Origin: Prochlorococcus sp. AG-402-N17
Lineage (GTDB): Bacteria > Cyanobacteriota > Cyanobacteriia > PCC-6307 > Cyanobiaceae
Assembly (NCBI GenBank): GCA_003216455.1
Contig: QCIV01000008.1
Location: 1 to 48,289 of the forward strand
Length of the DNA stretch: 48,289 bases
Reading direction: 5' to 3'
Part shown: positions 1 to 9,945 of the stretch, piece by piece
How positions within the stretch are numbered: position 1 is the first letter of the stretch
Layout of the letters: every line of letters begins with the position of its first letter
The notes under the pieces: model-generated
The model's input: only the letters and a program-made list of their open reading frames with translations
What the model was told of the DNA's origin: nothing
The model's database searches: none
Translations under genes and position numbers: made by a program

Positions 1-2048
1 ATAGCTTCAGCAACATTACGAGGAACTTCCTCGTAATTTGCGAACTCCATTGAAAATATACCCCGACCTTGAGTCATTGATCGGAGTTGAGTGGCATAAC
101 CGAACATTTCGGCTAAGGGCACTTTGGCCTGTACCTTAGACAATCCATCATCAACAGATTGTCCTTCTACTTGACCTCTTCTAGAAGAGAGATCACCAAT
201 TACAGATCCAAGAAAGTCGTCAGGACTTTCGACCTCAACTTTCATCATAGGCTCTAAAAGGACAGGGTTGCATTTTTTAACCCCGTCTTTAAAAGCCATG
301 GAACCTGCAATTTTGAAGGCCATTTCAGATGAGTCTACATCGTGGAATGAACCATCGACTAGTGTTACTTTTACATCAATGAGTGGATAACCGGCAAGAA
401 CTCCAGATTCACAGGTTTCTTTCATACCATTAGATGCAGGGCCAATATACTCTTTTGGTACTGATCCTCCAACAATTTTGTTTACAAATTCAAAACCTTT
501 GCCAACTTCAGCAGGTTCCATTTCAATAATTACATGACCATATTGGCCTTTTCCTCCAGTTTGCCTTGCATATTTGCCTTCACCTTTAGAACTAGACCTA
601 ATAGTCTCTCTATATGAAACCTGAGGAGCTCCTATATTTGCTTCAACTTTAAATTCCCTTAGCATTCTGTCAACAAGGATTTCTAAGTGCAACTCACCCA
701 TACCTGCAATAACAGTTTGATTTGTCTCAGGATCTGTGCTTACCCTAAAGGTTGGATCTTCTTCAGACAAAGCAGTTAAAGCTTTTGATAATTTTTCCAT
801 ATCACCTTTGGTTTTTGGCTCAACAGCCACTGAGATAACTGGTTCAGGGATAAACAAAGTCTCCAAAACTATTGGATCTTCTGTATTACAGAGAGTGTCA
901 CCAGTAGTTGTGTTCTTAAGACCTAATACAGCTCCTAAGTCCCCAGCCCTCAATTCATCAACCTCCTCTCTTTCATCAGCCTTAAGAATCACTAATCTAG
1001 AAATTCTCTCTTTAGCATCCTTAGTAGAATTCATTACATAACTTCCCTTTGAAAGAACACCTGAATACATTCTTACAAAAGTTAATTTCCCATAAGGATC
1101 TGACATCACTTTGAAAGCTAATGCACTGAAAGGAGCATTATCATCTGAAGGTCTAACATCTTCTTTGCCACTTGGTAAAACTCCTTGTATTGGTTTCACA
1201 TCAACTGGAGCTGGCAAGTAATCAACTACAGCGTCTAATACAAGTTGGACACCTTTATTTTTAAAAGCTGAACCGCATAATACTGGAACCAATCCATGTT
1301 TTAAAACACCTTCTCTAATACCTTTTTTAAGTTGATCTTCAGATAATTCTCCTGTTTCGAGAAATATTTCTATTAACTCTTCATCATTTTCTGCAACACT
1401 CTCCATTAACTTAAGTCTCCACTCAGCAGCTTCCTCCTCCATATCAGATGGAATTGAGGCTTCTTCAATATCAGTACCTAAATCGTTTTTGTAGAGATAT
1501 GCTTTGTTGGCTACTAAATCAATAATACCTGTGAGATCACCTTCAGCCCCTATAGGTAACTGGATTGGAAGGGCATTTGCCTTTAGTCGATCTTTAATTT
1601 GCTTATTAACCTTTAAAAAATCCGCACCTGTTCTGTCCATTTTGTTAACAAAAACCATTCTTGGAACAGAGTATCTATCTGCTTGACGCCAAACCGTTTC
1701 GGATTGAGGCTGAACTCCACCAACTGCGCAAAATACTGCAATGACTCCATCCAAGACTCGCATTGATCTTTCAACTTCAATAGTAAAGTCAACGTGTCCA
1801 GGAGTATCAATAATATTAATCCTATGATCTTGCCAACTAGTAGATATTGCAGCAGCAGTAATAGTTATTCCCCTTTCTCTTTCTTGAGCCATCCAATCTG
1901 TTACGGCAGCACCATCATGAACTTCTCCAATCTTATGAACTACACCTGAATAAAACAAAATCCTTTCTGTTGTTGTTGTCTTACCTGCATCAATATGAGC
2001 GGCTATACCTATGTTCCTTACTCGTTCTAGGGGAAAGTCGCGTGCCAA
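1..2048 (-). CDS. fusA: Elongation factor G (3'-truncated by window edge)
   Basis: Translocation GTPase that moves tRNA and mRNA through the ribosome after peptide transfer. The reverse-strand translation gives the G1 loop AHIDAGKT near residue 17, then [13 protein letters not shown] and NKMD in the correct order, followed by the EF-G beta-barrel and C-terminal domains. About 682 residues are visible and the family is about 691, so only the tail and stop lie beyond position 1. The start is TTG at 2046-2048. It is supported by the conserved N-terminus [11 protein letters not shown] and by GGAG at 2057-2060, eight bases upstream. No in-frame ATG gives the family N-terminus. It is the third gene of the leftward str group after rpsL and rpsG, with a 96-nt spacer from rpsG. 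Confidence 0.97.
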   Translation of the reverse strand, partial: MARDFPLERVRNIGIAAHIDAGKTTTTERILFYSGVVHKIGEVHDGAAVTDWMAQERERGITITAAAISTSWQDHRINIIDTPGHVDFTIEVERSMRVLDGVIAVFCAVGGVQPQSETVWRQADRYSVPRMVFVNKMDRTGADFLKVNKQIKDRLKANALPIQLPIGAEGDLTGIIDLVANKAYLYKNDLGTDIEEASIPSDMEEEAAEWRLKLMESVAENDEELIEIFLETGELSEDQLKKGIREGVLKHGLVPVLCGSAFKNKGVQLVLDAVVDYLPAPVDVKPIQGVLPSGKEDVRPSDDNAPFSALAFKVMSDPYGKLTFVRMYSGVLSKGSYVMNSTKDAKERISRLVILKADEREEVDELRAGDLGAVLGLKNTTTGDTLCNTEDPIVLETLFIPEPVISVAVEPKTKGDMEKLSKALTALSEEDPTFRVSTDPETNQTVIAGMGELHLEILVDRMLREFKVEANIGAPQVSYRETIRSSSKGEGKYARQTGGKGQYGHVIIEMEPAEVGKGFEFVNKIVGGSVPKEYIGPASNGMKETCESGVLAGYPLIDVKVTLVDGSFHDVDSSEMAFKIAGSMAFKDGVKKCNPVLLEPMMKVEVESPDDFLGSVIGDLSSRRGQVEGQSVDDGLSKVQAKVPLAEMFGYATQLRSMTQGRGIFSMEFANYEEVPRNVAEA

Positions 2049-2144
2049 TTTTAAAGCTCCAAATAAAATAATTTTTGATAAGTGTAGTTCACCCTAAAAG
2101 CAAACTTTAATAATAATAAACTACTTAAGTACCTTTTGATGAAA

Positions 2145-2615
2145 TTAATATCTGTAATGTGCAAAAGCTTTATTAGCTTCTGCCATTTTATGAGTATCTT
2201 CTCTTTTTTTAACGGCACTGCCTGTTTCATTTGCTGCATCCATCAACTCGCCAGCAAGTTTTTGGGACATGCTTTTTCCATTTCTTGCCCGTGAGAATGT
2301 AACAAGCCATCTTAATGCCATAGCCGTACCCCTCTCTTGGCGAACTTCCATAGGTACTTGGTAAGTTGCACCACCAACTCTTCTAGCTCGTACCTCGACA
2401 AGGGGAGTAGCATTTTTTACAGCTGTTTCAAATAATTCGACTGCATTCCCACCTGTTCTCTCGCTTATTAAAGAAAACGCATCAGACAATATTCGTTGGG
2501 CTGTAGATTTTTTTCCATGTTTCATCAATCGAGAAATCATCATGGAAGCAAGACGACTATTAAATTGAGGATCAGGAAGAACTGGTCTTTTTACTGCTGC
2601 ATTACGACGTGACAT
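2145..2615 (-). CDS. rpsG: 30S ribosomal protein S7
   Basis: Head protein of the small subunit that nucleates assembly of the 16S rRNA 3' domain and contacts E-site tRNA. At 156 residues it has the usual bacterial length. It opens with [16 protein letters not shown] and carries the conserved basic stretches [16 protein letters not shown] and MALRWLV. The ATG start is clear. It lies 25 nt downstream of rpsL in the str group. In E. coli S7 is the translational autoregulator of this operon; whether that holds here is not visible. Confidence 0.97.
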   Translation of the reverse strand: MSRRNAAVKRPVLPDPQFNSRLASMMISRLMKHGKKSTAQRILSDAFSLISERTGGNAVELFETAVKNATPLVEVRARRVGGATYQVPMEVRQERGTAMALRWLVTFSRARNGKSMSQKLAGELMDAANETGSAVKKREDTHKMAEANKAFAHYRY

Positions 2616-2640
2616 GTTTTTAAAAAATGATGTTTACAAA

Positions 2641-3015
2641 TTAATCTTTTGGAGCTTTTGCTCCATACTTAGATCTGGATTGACGTCTATCTTTGACTCC
2701 AGCTGTATCTAAAGTTCCTCTAATTATATGATATCTAACTCCAGGCAAATCCTTGACTCTTCCACCCCTAAGTAGAACTACAGAATGTTCTTGCAAATTA
2801 TGTCCAATACCAGGAATATAAGCCGTTACTTCGAAACCAGAAGTTAATCTAACCCTAGCAACTTTTCTCAAAGCTGAATTAGGCTTCTTTGGAGTTGATG
2901 TATAGACTCTTGTACATACACCTCTTCTCTCAGGGCAAGCCTTTAATGCAGGAGATTTTGTTTTCTTTGTCAGACGTTTTCTTTCTGAACCTACTAATTG
3001 CGAGATGGTGGGCAT
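2641..3015 (-). CDS. rpsL: 30S ribosomal protein S12
   Basis: Decoding-centre protein of the small subunit and a determinant of accuracy and streptomycin response. At 124 residues it is full length. The streptomycin loop [17 protein letters not shown] and the loop [12 protein letters not shown], which contains the Asp that is methylthiolated in many bacteria, are both intact. It is the first gene of the leftward str group. The 195-nt spacer upstream is shared with the divergent glutamate synthase gene and must hold both promoters. Confidence 0.97.
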   Translation of the reverse strand: MPTISQLVGSERKRLTKKTKSPALKACPERRGVCTRVYTSTPKKPNSALRKVARVRLTSGFEVTAYIPGIGHNLQEHSVVLLRGGRVKDLPGVRYHIIRGTLDTAGVKDRRQSRSKYGAKAPKD

Positions 3016-3125
3016 CTATTAAACTTAGATAAATTAAATATTTAACTATCATAACCTCTTGCGAGCACCAACTAAAAGTTTTTTTATTATATTTTTTTTA
3101 AAATTTATCAAATTCAAATTCTTTG

Positions 3126-3173
3126 GTAAATATTCATTATCTTTAGATTTATTTTCATATTTATTTTTATAAT
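3126..3173 (+). promoter_or_regulatory. Candidate NtcA-type promoter of glutamate synthase
   Basis: A degenerate NtcA box GTA-N8-TTA (consensus GTA-N8-TAC) lies at 3126-3139. It is followed after 22 nt by TATTTT at 3162-3167, which fits TAN3T, and a second -10-like TATAAT lies at 3168-3173. The arrangement matches the class II NtcA layout, but one arm has two mismatches in a very AT-rich spacer. NtcA is the global nitrogen regulator of cyanobacteria, so the target would make sense. Low certainty. Confidence 0.25.
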
Positions 3174-3210
3174 AGAAATACATAAATAACTAAACAGAAT
3201 TAAATAATCT

Positions 3211-6200
3211 ATGGGAGAAAGTATCAAAAGAATCTTTGGGCCATATCAAGATAGTTATTCCCCAAATGGAATAATTGGAGAGAAAGATGCGTGTGGAGTT
3301 GGTTTCATAGCAAATATTGAAGGATTAGAAAGCAACTGGGTCCTAAAACAATCTCTAAAAGGTCTTAACTGCATGGAGCATAGAGGAGGTTGTGGAGGGG
3401 ATAGTGACTCAGGAGATGGAGCGGGCATTTTATGTTCAATTCCATGGAATTATTTAGAAAAAGAAGTGAATCTTAAAAATAAAAATAAATATGATAAAGG
3501 TTTAGGCATGATTTTTATGCCTAACAAAAAAGAGAAAATTGATGAATGTAAATCAATATGTGAGGAGGAAGCAGAAAAGTTAAGAATCAATAAAACATCA
3601 TGGAGAACAGTACCTGTTAATAATGAAATCTTAGGTCCTTTGGCTAAAGCAAATGCTCCATTTATAAGTCAATGGATTTTATTCATAGATAAAAAAGATA
3701 ACAATGACATTGAGAGGCTTCTATTTCAATTAAGGAAAAGAATTGAGAAAAAAATAAGAGAAAATTTTAAAAACCATGTTGGGAATTGTGAATTTTATTT
3801 TGCCTCACTAAGTTCTAAAACAGTTGTTTATAAAGGTATGGTTCGTTCTGAAATATTATCTGAGTTTTATCAAGACTTAAGAGAAGAGAGTTTTAAAGTG
3901 TCATTTTCTGTTTACCATAGGAGGTTTAGTACTAATACACTACCAAAATGGCCACTAGCTCAGCCGATGAGATTCTTAGGTCATAACGGAGAAATAAATA
4001 CTCTCTTAGGTAATATCAACTGGGCTAAAGCTTCAGAAACACACATAGATGATTTTTGGGGAGAGTTATCAAACGAAATTAAGCCAATCGTAGACATAAA
4101 CAAAAGTGATTCATCAAATCTTGATGCAACTCTTGAAATCAATATTCGTTCAGGTCAGCCCATTACTGACTCATTATTAAAACTTGTCCCTGAAGCATTT
4201 AGAGATCAACCAGAACTTGAACAACGAGAAGACATAAAATCATTTTATGAGTATTCTGCGAGCATACAAGAAGCTTGGGATGGTCCTGCTCTACTTGTAT
4301 TTGCAGATGGAAATTTTGTAGGAGCAACACTTGATAGAAATGGCCTAAGACCAGCAAGATATTCAATAACAAATGATGGTTTTGTAATAATGGGTTCCGA
4401 AACAGGAGTCGTAGATCTAGAAGATGAAAGAGTAATTGAAAAAGGTAGATTAGGACCTGGACAAATGTTGGCGGTTGATTTTCATCAAAATAGAATCCTC
4501 AGAAATTGGGAGGTAAAATCTGAAGCCGCGCAAAGGCATGATTACAAAAATCTCCTAAGTAATAGAACTATCAAAATTGATAATAGTGAATGGTTTAAAG
4601 ACTGCAAACTAAAAGACCTTGAGCTATTACAACAACAAACTGCGTACGGTTTTTCAGCAGAAGATAATGATCTTATTTTGGATTCAATGGCTTCATTAGC
4701 TAAAGAGCCTACCTATTGCATGGGCGACGATATCCCATTAGCAGTGCTTTCTTCAAAGCCCCACATCTTATATGACTATTTCAAGCAAAGATTTGCACAA
4801 GTTACAAATCCTCCTATTGATCCTTTAAGAGAAAAACTGGTAATGAGTTTAGAAATGCATCTTGGAGAAAGATGTACACCATTTGAGATTAAAGATCCTA
4901 AACCTTTTGTTCATTTACAAAGTCCAGTTCTCAATGAGGAAGAACTCATTTCCATTAAAAAATCAAAAATTAAATATCAAACAATTTCAAGTTTGTTTCA
5001 TATTGAAGAAGGTGTTCAAGGCTTAGAGAACCAATTAAAAGCAATTTGCAAACAGAGTGAGATCTCTATAAAAGAAGGTTGCTCTTTAATTATTATTTCT
5101 GATAAGGGTATTACGCCTAAAAAAACTTTTATTCCTCCTTTACTTGCTGTTGGAGCAATTCATCATTACCTTCTAAAAAAAGAAATCAGGCTAAAAGCTT
5201 CTCTAATTATTGAAACAGGTCAATGTTGGAGCACACATCATCTGGCTTGCTTGATTGGTTATGGTGCAAGCGCGGTTTGCCCTTGGTTGACCTTCGAAGC
5301 AGGTAGACACTGGTTAAAACATCCAAAAACCCAAAAACTCATTGATAGCAAAAAAATAAATCCACTTTCAAAAATTGATGTTCAAGAAAATATTAAAAAA
5401 GCTCTAGAAGACGGTCTAAGAAAAATTCTCTCGAAAATAGGTATCTCACTTTTGTCTAGTTATCATGGTGCACAAATTTTTGAAGCTGTAGGCCTTGGAT
5501 CTGACTTAATAAAAATTGCTTTTGATGGTACAACAAGCCGTATCGCTGGCATAACATTAAGAGAATTAACTAATGAAACACTTTCAATACATACAAAAGC
5601 CTATCCAGAGATCGATTTAAAGAAATTAGAATTTTTAGGATTTGTACAATTTAGAAATAATGGAGAATATCATTCAAATAACCCAGAGATGTCCAAAGTT
5701 TTACATTCAGCGGTAAAACATGGACCAGGATACGATCATTTTGAAACTTACAAAAAACTTATTAGTAATAGACCAACAACATCTCTAAGAGATTTGCTAA
5801 CCATTAATTCACAAAGAAAAAGTATTCCATTAGAGGAAGTTGAAAGTATTGAATCAATTTGCAAGAGGTTCTGTACTGGAGGAATGAGTTTAGGCGCTTT
5901 ATCCAGAGAAGCACATGAAGTTTTAGCAGTTGCAATGAATAGAATTGGGGGGAAAAGTAATAGTGGAGAAGGGGGAGAAGATCCAGCTCGTTTTAATGTT
6001 TTAAATGATATCGATGAAAATACTCAATCAGCGACGTTGCCATTTATTAAAGGTCTAGAGAATGGAGACACCGCATGCTCAGCTATTAAACAAATAGCAT
6101 CAGGAAGATTTGGAGTTACACCTGAATATCTAAGAAGTGGTAAACAACTCGAAATTAAAATGGCTCAAGGTGCAAAACCAGGAGAAGGGGGGCAATTGCC

Positions 6201-7785
6201 TGGTCCAAAAGTTGATTCTTACATCGCAAAACTAAGAAATAGTAAACCTGGTGTAGCTTTAATATCTCCTCCCCCGCATCATGATATTTATTCAATTGAA
6301 GATTTAGCTCAACTTATCCATGACTTACACCAAGTTCATCCAAAAGCGAAAGTAAGCGTTAAACTTGTTTCTGAAATTGGTATAGGCACTATTGCTGCTG
6401 GAGTAAGCAAAGCTAATGCAGATGTAATTCAAATTTCAGGCCATGACGGAGGTACAGGTGCTTCGCCCCTAAGTTCTATTAAACATGCAGGTTTACCATG
6501 GGAATTAGGTGTTGCTGAGGTTCATAAATCTCTCTTAGAGAATAACTTACGCGAAAGAGTAATTTTGAGAACTGATGGAGGTCTTAAAACAGGCTGGGAT
6601 GTAGTTATTGCAGCTTTACTAGGTGCTGAAGAATACGGTTTCGGTTCTGTAGCGATGATTGCTGAAGGATGCATAATGGCTCGGGTTTGTCATACAAACA
6701 AGTGTCCAGTTGGAGTTGCTACTCAAAAAGAAGAGTTAAGAAAAAGATTTAAAGGTATTCCAGAAAATGTTGTCAATTTTTTCTTATATATTGCAGAAGA
6801 AGTAAGACAGATAATGAGTAGTATTGGAGTTTCTAATATGGAAGAACTGATTGGCAATCAAGAATTTCTTTCTGCAAGAAATATCGGTCTTCCAAAAACT
6901 TCTAATATCGATCTCTCTTCTTTAGTAAATAATCAAAACATAACCACTGATAGATCATGGTTAAAACATTCAAAAAATGCTCATAGTAATGGTTCTGTAT
7001 TAGAGGACGAGTTTTTGTCTGATACTGAATTTATAGATTTAATTAAAAGTCACGAAAAGTTGACTAAAGAAATTGAGATAAAAAATACAGATAGAAGTGT
7101 TTGTGCGAAAATATCAGGCGAAATCGCAGAACTTCATGGAAACACCGGCTTCAATGGCGAACTTAACTTAAATTTCAAAGGATATGCAGGACAAAGCTTT
7201 GGTGCCTTTTTACTAAAGGGAATGAATGTTCAATTAATCGGAGAAGCTAATGATTATGTTTGTAAAGGAATGAATGGAGGAATACTCACAATAATTCCAC
7301 CCAAAATAGATAAAATCTCCTCCGAACAAGTTATCCTAGGAAATACTTGCCTTTATGGAGCAACAGGTGGGAAATTATTTGCTTTAGGAAAATCGGGAGA
7401 AAGATTTGCAGTAAGAAATAGTGGTGCTACAGCAGTAACAGAGGGAGCAGGAGATCATTGTTGTGAATACATGACTGGTGGGAAAGTAGTTATTCTAGGT
7501 TCCATAGGAAGGAATATTGGTGCGGGCATGACTGGTGGAATAGCTTTCATAATCGATGAGAATAATGATTTAAATAATAAAGTTAATAAGGAAATAGTAA
7601 GCATTCATAAAATAACTTCATCAATGCAAGAGGATATTTTATTGGAAATTATTAGGGAATATCGAGCAAAAACAAATAGCTTAAAGGCCGCCAAAATAAT
7701 TGAAAATTGGTCTCATTTTAAGAGTACTTTCAAATTAATTGTTCCCCCAAGTGAAGAAGAGATGCTAGGCATAAAGAAAATGTAA
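3211..7785 (+). CDS. gltB: Ferredoxin-dependent glutamate synthase (Fd-GOGAT)
   Basis: Makes two glutamates from glutamine and 2-oxoglutarate using reduced ferredoxin, closing the GS-GOGAT nitrogen assimilation cycle. At 1524 residues it is a single-chain enzyme with a propeptide of 27 residues ahead of the catalytic Cys28 in KDACGVGF, an N-terminal glutamine amidotransferase domain with the HRRFSTNT and HNGEINT motifs, a central domain, an FMN/synthase domain with GGMSLGALS and GEGGEDPAR, and a C-terminal beta-helix rich in Gly. The 3Fe-4S cysteines are at 1154, 1160 and 1165 (C-x5-C-x4-C). No small NADPH subunit lies nearby, and the plant/cyanobacterial ferredoxin type (also called glsF) fits best. 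No good Shine-Dalgarno precedes the ATG. A YCII-domain gene follows directly. Confidence 0.96.
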   Translation: MGESIKRIFGPYQDSYSPNGIIGEKDACGVGFIANIEGLESNWVLKQSLKGLNCMEHRGGCGGDSDSGDGAGILCSIPWNYLEKEVNLKNKNKYDKGLGMIFMPNKKEKIDECKSICEEEAEKLRINKTSWRTVPVNNEILGPLAKANAPFISQWILFIDKKDNNDIERLLFQLRKRIEKKIRENFKNHVGNCEFYFASLSSKTVVYKGMVRSEILSEFYQDLREESFKVSFSVYHRRFSTNTLPKWPLAQPMRFLGHNGEINTLLGNINWAKASETHIDDFWGELSNEIKPIVDINKSDSSNLDATLEINIRSGQPITDSLLKLVPEAFRDQPELEQREDIKSFYEYSASIQEAWDGPALLVFADGNFVGATLDRNGLRPARYSITNDGFVIMGSETGVVDLEDERVIEKGRLGPGQMLAVDFHQNRILRNWEVKSEAAQRHDYKNLLSNRTIKIDNSEWFKDCKLKDLELLQQQTAYGFSAEDNDLILDSMASLAKEPTYCMGDDIPLAVLSSKPHILYDYFKQRFAQVTNPPIDPLREKLVMSLEMHLGERCTPFEIKDPKPFVHLQSPVLNEEELISIKKSKIKYQTISSLFHIEEGVQGLENQLKAICKQSEISIKEGCSLIIISDKGITPKKTFIPPLLAVGAIHHYLLKKEIRLKASLIIETGQCWSTHHLACLIGYGASAVCPWLTFEAGRHWLKHPKTQKLIDSKKINPLSKIDVQENIKKALEDGLRKILSKIGISLLSSYHGAQIFEAVGLGSDLIKIAFDGTTSRIAGITLRELTNETLSIHTKAYPEIDLKKLEFLGFVQFRNNGEYHSNNPEMSKVLHSAVKHGPGYDHFETYKKLISNRPTTSLRDLLTINSQRKSIPLEEVESIESICKRFCTGGMSLGALSREAHEVLAVAMNRIGGKSNSGEGGEDPARFNVLNDIDENTQSATLPFIKGLENGDTACSAIKQIASGRFGVTPEYLRSGKQLEIKMAQGAKPGEGGQLPGPKVDSYIAKLRNSKPGVALISPPPHHDIYSIEDLAQLIHDLHQVHPKAKVSVKLVSEIGIGTIAAGVSKANADVIQISGHDGGTGASPLSSIKHAGLPWELGVAEVHKSLLENNLRERVILRTDGGLKTGWDVVIAALLGAEEYGFGSVAMIAEGCIMARVCHTNKCPVGVATQKEELRKRFKGIPENVVNFFLYIAEEVRQIMSSIGVSNMEELIGNQEFLSARNIGLPKTSNIDLSSLVNNQNITTDRSWLKHSKNAHSNGSVLEDEFLSDTEFIDLIKSHEKLTKEIEIKNTDRSVCAKISGEIAELHGNTGFNGELNLNFKGYAGQSFGAFLLKGMNVQLIGEANDYVCKGMNGGILTIIPPKIDKISSEQVILGNTCLYGATGGKLFALGKSGERFAVRNSGATAVTEGAGDHCCEYMTGGKVVILGSIGRNIGAGMTGGIAFIIDENNDLNNKVNKEIVSIHKITSSMQEDILLEIIREYRAKTNSLKAAKIIENWSHFKSTFKLIVPPSEEEMLGIKKM

Positions 7786-8079
7786 ATGCCTTTCTTTGTA
7801 AAAACTGAAATTATAAAAAAAGAATACTTAATTAATAATGATTTAAAACGAAAAGTAATTAACGAACATTATGATTGGATCAATCAATTAAAAAAAGAGG
7901 GTATTAATATAAAAAGTGGTTTTTTAGTAGATGAGTTAAAAAGGCCAGGCGCCGGCGGATTACTAATTCTTGAAATAAATAATTATGAAAATGCACTAAA
8001 AATAATTAAGAATGATCCAATGATTAAGAATGATCTTGTTGAATGGAAATTAAATGAGTGGGTAGATTCAAATAAATGA
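7786..8079 (+). CDS. YCII-domain small protein
   Basis: A 97-residue protein resembling the YCII family: an antiparallel beta fold seen in the segments ending in RPGAGGLLILE and in the DPMIKNDLVEWKLNEW end, with a conserved-looking His at residue 26 (NEHYDWI). Function is unknown for most of the family. Its ATG begins at the base after the TAA of the glutamate synthase gene, so the two are almost certainly on one mRNA with translation coupled by re-initiation. It faces lipA, with only five bases between the two stops. A role linked to nitrogen or glutamate metabolism is inference from position only. Confidence 0.75.
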   Translation: MPFFVKTEIIKKEYLINNDLKRKVINEHYDWINQLKKEGINIKSGFLVDELKRPGAGGLLILEINNYENALKIIKNDPMIKNDLVEWKLNEWVDSNK

Positions 8080-8084
8080 AAATA

Positions 8085-8978
8085 CTATCTTGGATACTTT
8101 TTCATAAGTTTTTGAATTTCTTCAGCATGATAACTGCTTCGAGTTAAAGGAGAACTAACTACTTGCATAAAATCCAAATTTTTTTCCCCGAAAACTTTAA
8201 AATAATTAAATTTTGAGGGACTCACAAATCTTTGAACAGGTAAATGATTAGGGCCAGGAGATAAATATTGGCCAATAGTAACAATATCAACGAAATTACT
8301 TTTTAAATCCTCAAGAAGACTTAAGACCTCCTCATCTTTTTCTCCCAAACCAAGCATAAAGCCTGACTTTGTATAAACTTTGGGAGAATAGTCTCTAGTT
8401 CTTTTAAGTAGCTCAAGAGTTCTCTCATATTTACCCTGAGGTCTTACTTTTTTATATAGAGAAGGCACAGTCTCAATATTGTGGTTTAAAACGTTTGGAT
8501 TTGAATCAAGAACTTTTTCAAGAGCTTTCCAGTTACCACAAAAATCAGGAATTAAAAGCTCAATAGTAGTTTCAGGAGATTTTTTTCTTACTTGATAAAC
8601 ACATTTAAAAAATTGAGATGCGCCACCATCCTCTAGATCGTCTCTATTAACTGATGTGATTACAACATGTTTAAGCTTCATTCTATAAACTGCTTCGGCC
8701 AAACGATATGGTTCTGTCGAATCTAATTCTCTTTTAGATCTATCAAAATCAATATCACAATATGGACATGCCCTAGTACAGCCAGGTCCCATTATGAGGA
8801 AAGTGGCAGTTCCACTAGCAAAACATTCACCAATATTTGGACAACTTGCCTCTTGACATACAGTATTGAGATTTAAATCATTTAACAAATTTGCAGTATT
8901 TCCAATTCTCTCAACTTGCGGAGCTTTTACTCTTAACCAATCAGGTTTTGAAATTAAACTATTGGAATTATTAGTCAA
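8085..8978 (-). CDS. lipA: Lipoyl synthase
   Basis: Radical SAM enzyme that inserts two sulfurs into octanoyl groups on carrier proteins of 2-oxoacid dehydrogenases and the glycine cleavage system. At 297 residues it has the family length. The auxiliary cluster cysteines are C41, C46 and C52 ([12 protein letters not shown]), the radical SAM cluster is C67, C71 and C74 (CTRACPYC), and the conserved C-terminal RSSYHA is present. The start is a TTG at 8976-8978. The conserved N-terminal KPDWLR lies just after it, so no downstream ATG can serve. No clear Shine-Dalgarno is visible. Confidence 0.95.
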   Translation of the reverse strand: MTNNSNSLISKPDWLRVKAPQVERIGNTANLLNDLNLNTVCQEASCPNIGECFASGTATFLIMGPGCTRACPYCDIDFDRSKRELDSTEPYRLAEAVYRMKLKHVVITSVNRDDLEDGGASQFFKCVYQVRKKSPETTIELLIPDFCGNWKALEKVLDSNPNVLNHNIETVPSLYKKVRPQGKYERTLELLKRTRDYSPKVYTKSGFMLGLGEKDEEVLSLLEDLKSNFVDIVTIGQYLSPGPNHLPVQRFVSPSKFNYFKVFGEKNLDFMQVVSSPLTRSSYHAEEIQKLMKKYPR

Positions 8979-9226
8979 ATTAATTTTTTTTAGCCTGTAA
9001 TCTTATTTTACTAAAAACAATTTAAATTAACTATTAATGATTTCAAAAATGATGCCTATTCAATGGAAGTCAAAAAATAAATGAATTTAATTAGTCCATC
9101 GATAATTTAAGAAATCCTAATCCAAGTTAATAATTAGACAATAATTTTGTTTCATCAACTAAAAAAAAACAGTATTTAGAACGTTATTTTTAATACAGAT
9201 ATAAGAACATTTTAATTAAACTCGTG

Positions 9227-9247
9227 TATAGCTATTTTAGGACTATA
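9227..9247. repeat. Imperfect dyad upstream of recombinase-like gene
   Basis: TATAG at 9227-9231 and CTATA at 9243-9247 form a 5-bp inverted repeat around an 11-bp centre, and CTA/TAG extend the symmetry imperfectly. It ends 22 bp before the GTG of the recombinase-like gene, in a 291-nt AT-rich spacer (8979-9269) where nothing else stands out. It could be an operator or a recombinase binding site, but short AT-rich dyads are common by chance here. Confidence 0.2.
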
Positions 9248-9269
9248 AAATAATTTTTTGTACTAAAAA

Positions 9270-9944
9270 GTGTTTTTTTATTTATTTATTGATACAGTAA
9301 AAAATATATGTAATAAAACATTGACTTTTAAATTTAAAAGAAAGCGTATTTTACTATCTGAAAAAAATAAAAACTCTAAAGCAATAGGTTATGCTAGAGC
9401 TACTAATGATGAATATGAATATTTAGATGAACAAATAAAAATTTTAAAGGAAGAGGGTTGCAGTTTAGTTTTCTCTGAATTTATAAGTTTAGATGAAGAA
9501 ATCAAACCTCAACTTAATAAAGCTATGAATTGCTTATCTAGAGGCGATCAATTAATAATAACTCAGCTTGACCGAGCCTTTAAAAATAAAAAAGAATGTT
9601 TGAGGACAATAAATAAACTTATTAATAAGGATATTAAATTACGAACTTTGACTGGTTTTTTTGCTGCTAATGAATCCTCTAGTGAAAGTTCTTCAATTTT
9701 TAAAATTTTATATGAATTAGATTATTTAGAAGACAAAAGTTTAAGTGAAAGAAAAAAAGAACAACTATTACGCAGAAAATTATCTGGAAATAATCTGGGA
9801 GGAAGGCCCAAAATAAGTCCTTTAAAAGAATCTTTAGTAATAAGATTGCGCAATGAAGGATATTCATATCGATCAATCAGATCACAAACAGGAATTGCAT
9901 TATCAACAATAAGAAGAGTGATTTTGGAAGGAGAATTAACATAA
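9270..9944 (+). CDS. Serine-recombinase (resolvase/invertase)-like protein with altered active site
   Basis: A 224-residue protein that aligns along its whole length with the gamma-delta/Tn3 resolvase family after an N-terminal extension of about 37 residues: catalytic domain from KAIGYARATND, the core motif ITQLDRAFKNK, the E-helix region LEDKSLSERKK, then a GGRP hinge and a C-terminal helix-turn-helix (SYRSIRSQTGIALSTIRRV). The position of the nucleophilic Ser in YARVST is Thr45 here, and by my alignment the Arg equivalents of 45, 71 and 119 are Lys, Lys and Asp. The Arg after Tyr-Ala and the Arg of LDR are kept. It may bind DNA without recombining it. The GTG start is uncertain; TTG at 9321 is an alternative. 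A small acidic gene follows after one base. Confidence 0.8.
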   Translation: MFFYLFIDTVKNICNKTLTFKFKRKRILLSEKNKNSKAIGYARATNDEYEYLDEQIKILKEEGCSLVFSEFISLDEEIKPQLNKAMNCLSRGDQLIITQLDRAFKNKKECLRTINKLINKDIKLRTLTGFFAANESSSESSSIFKILYELDYLEDKSLSERKKEQLLRRKLSGNNLGGRPKISPLKESLVIRLRNEGYSYRSIRSQTGIALSTIRRVILEGELT

Positions 9945-9945
9945 A

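Noticed and set aside
1613-1810. Short frames antisense or out of frame within fusA and other core genes
   Set aside because: They lie in other frames of confidently identified genes and show no family pattern or own signals.
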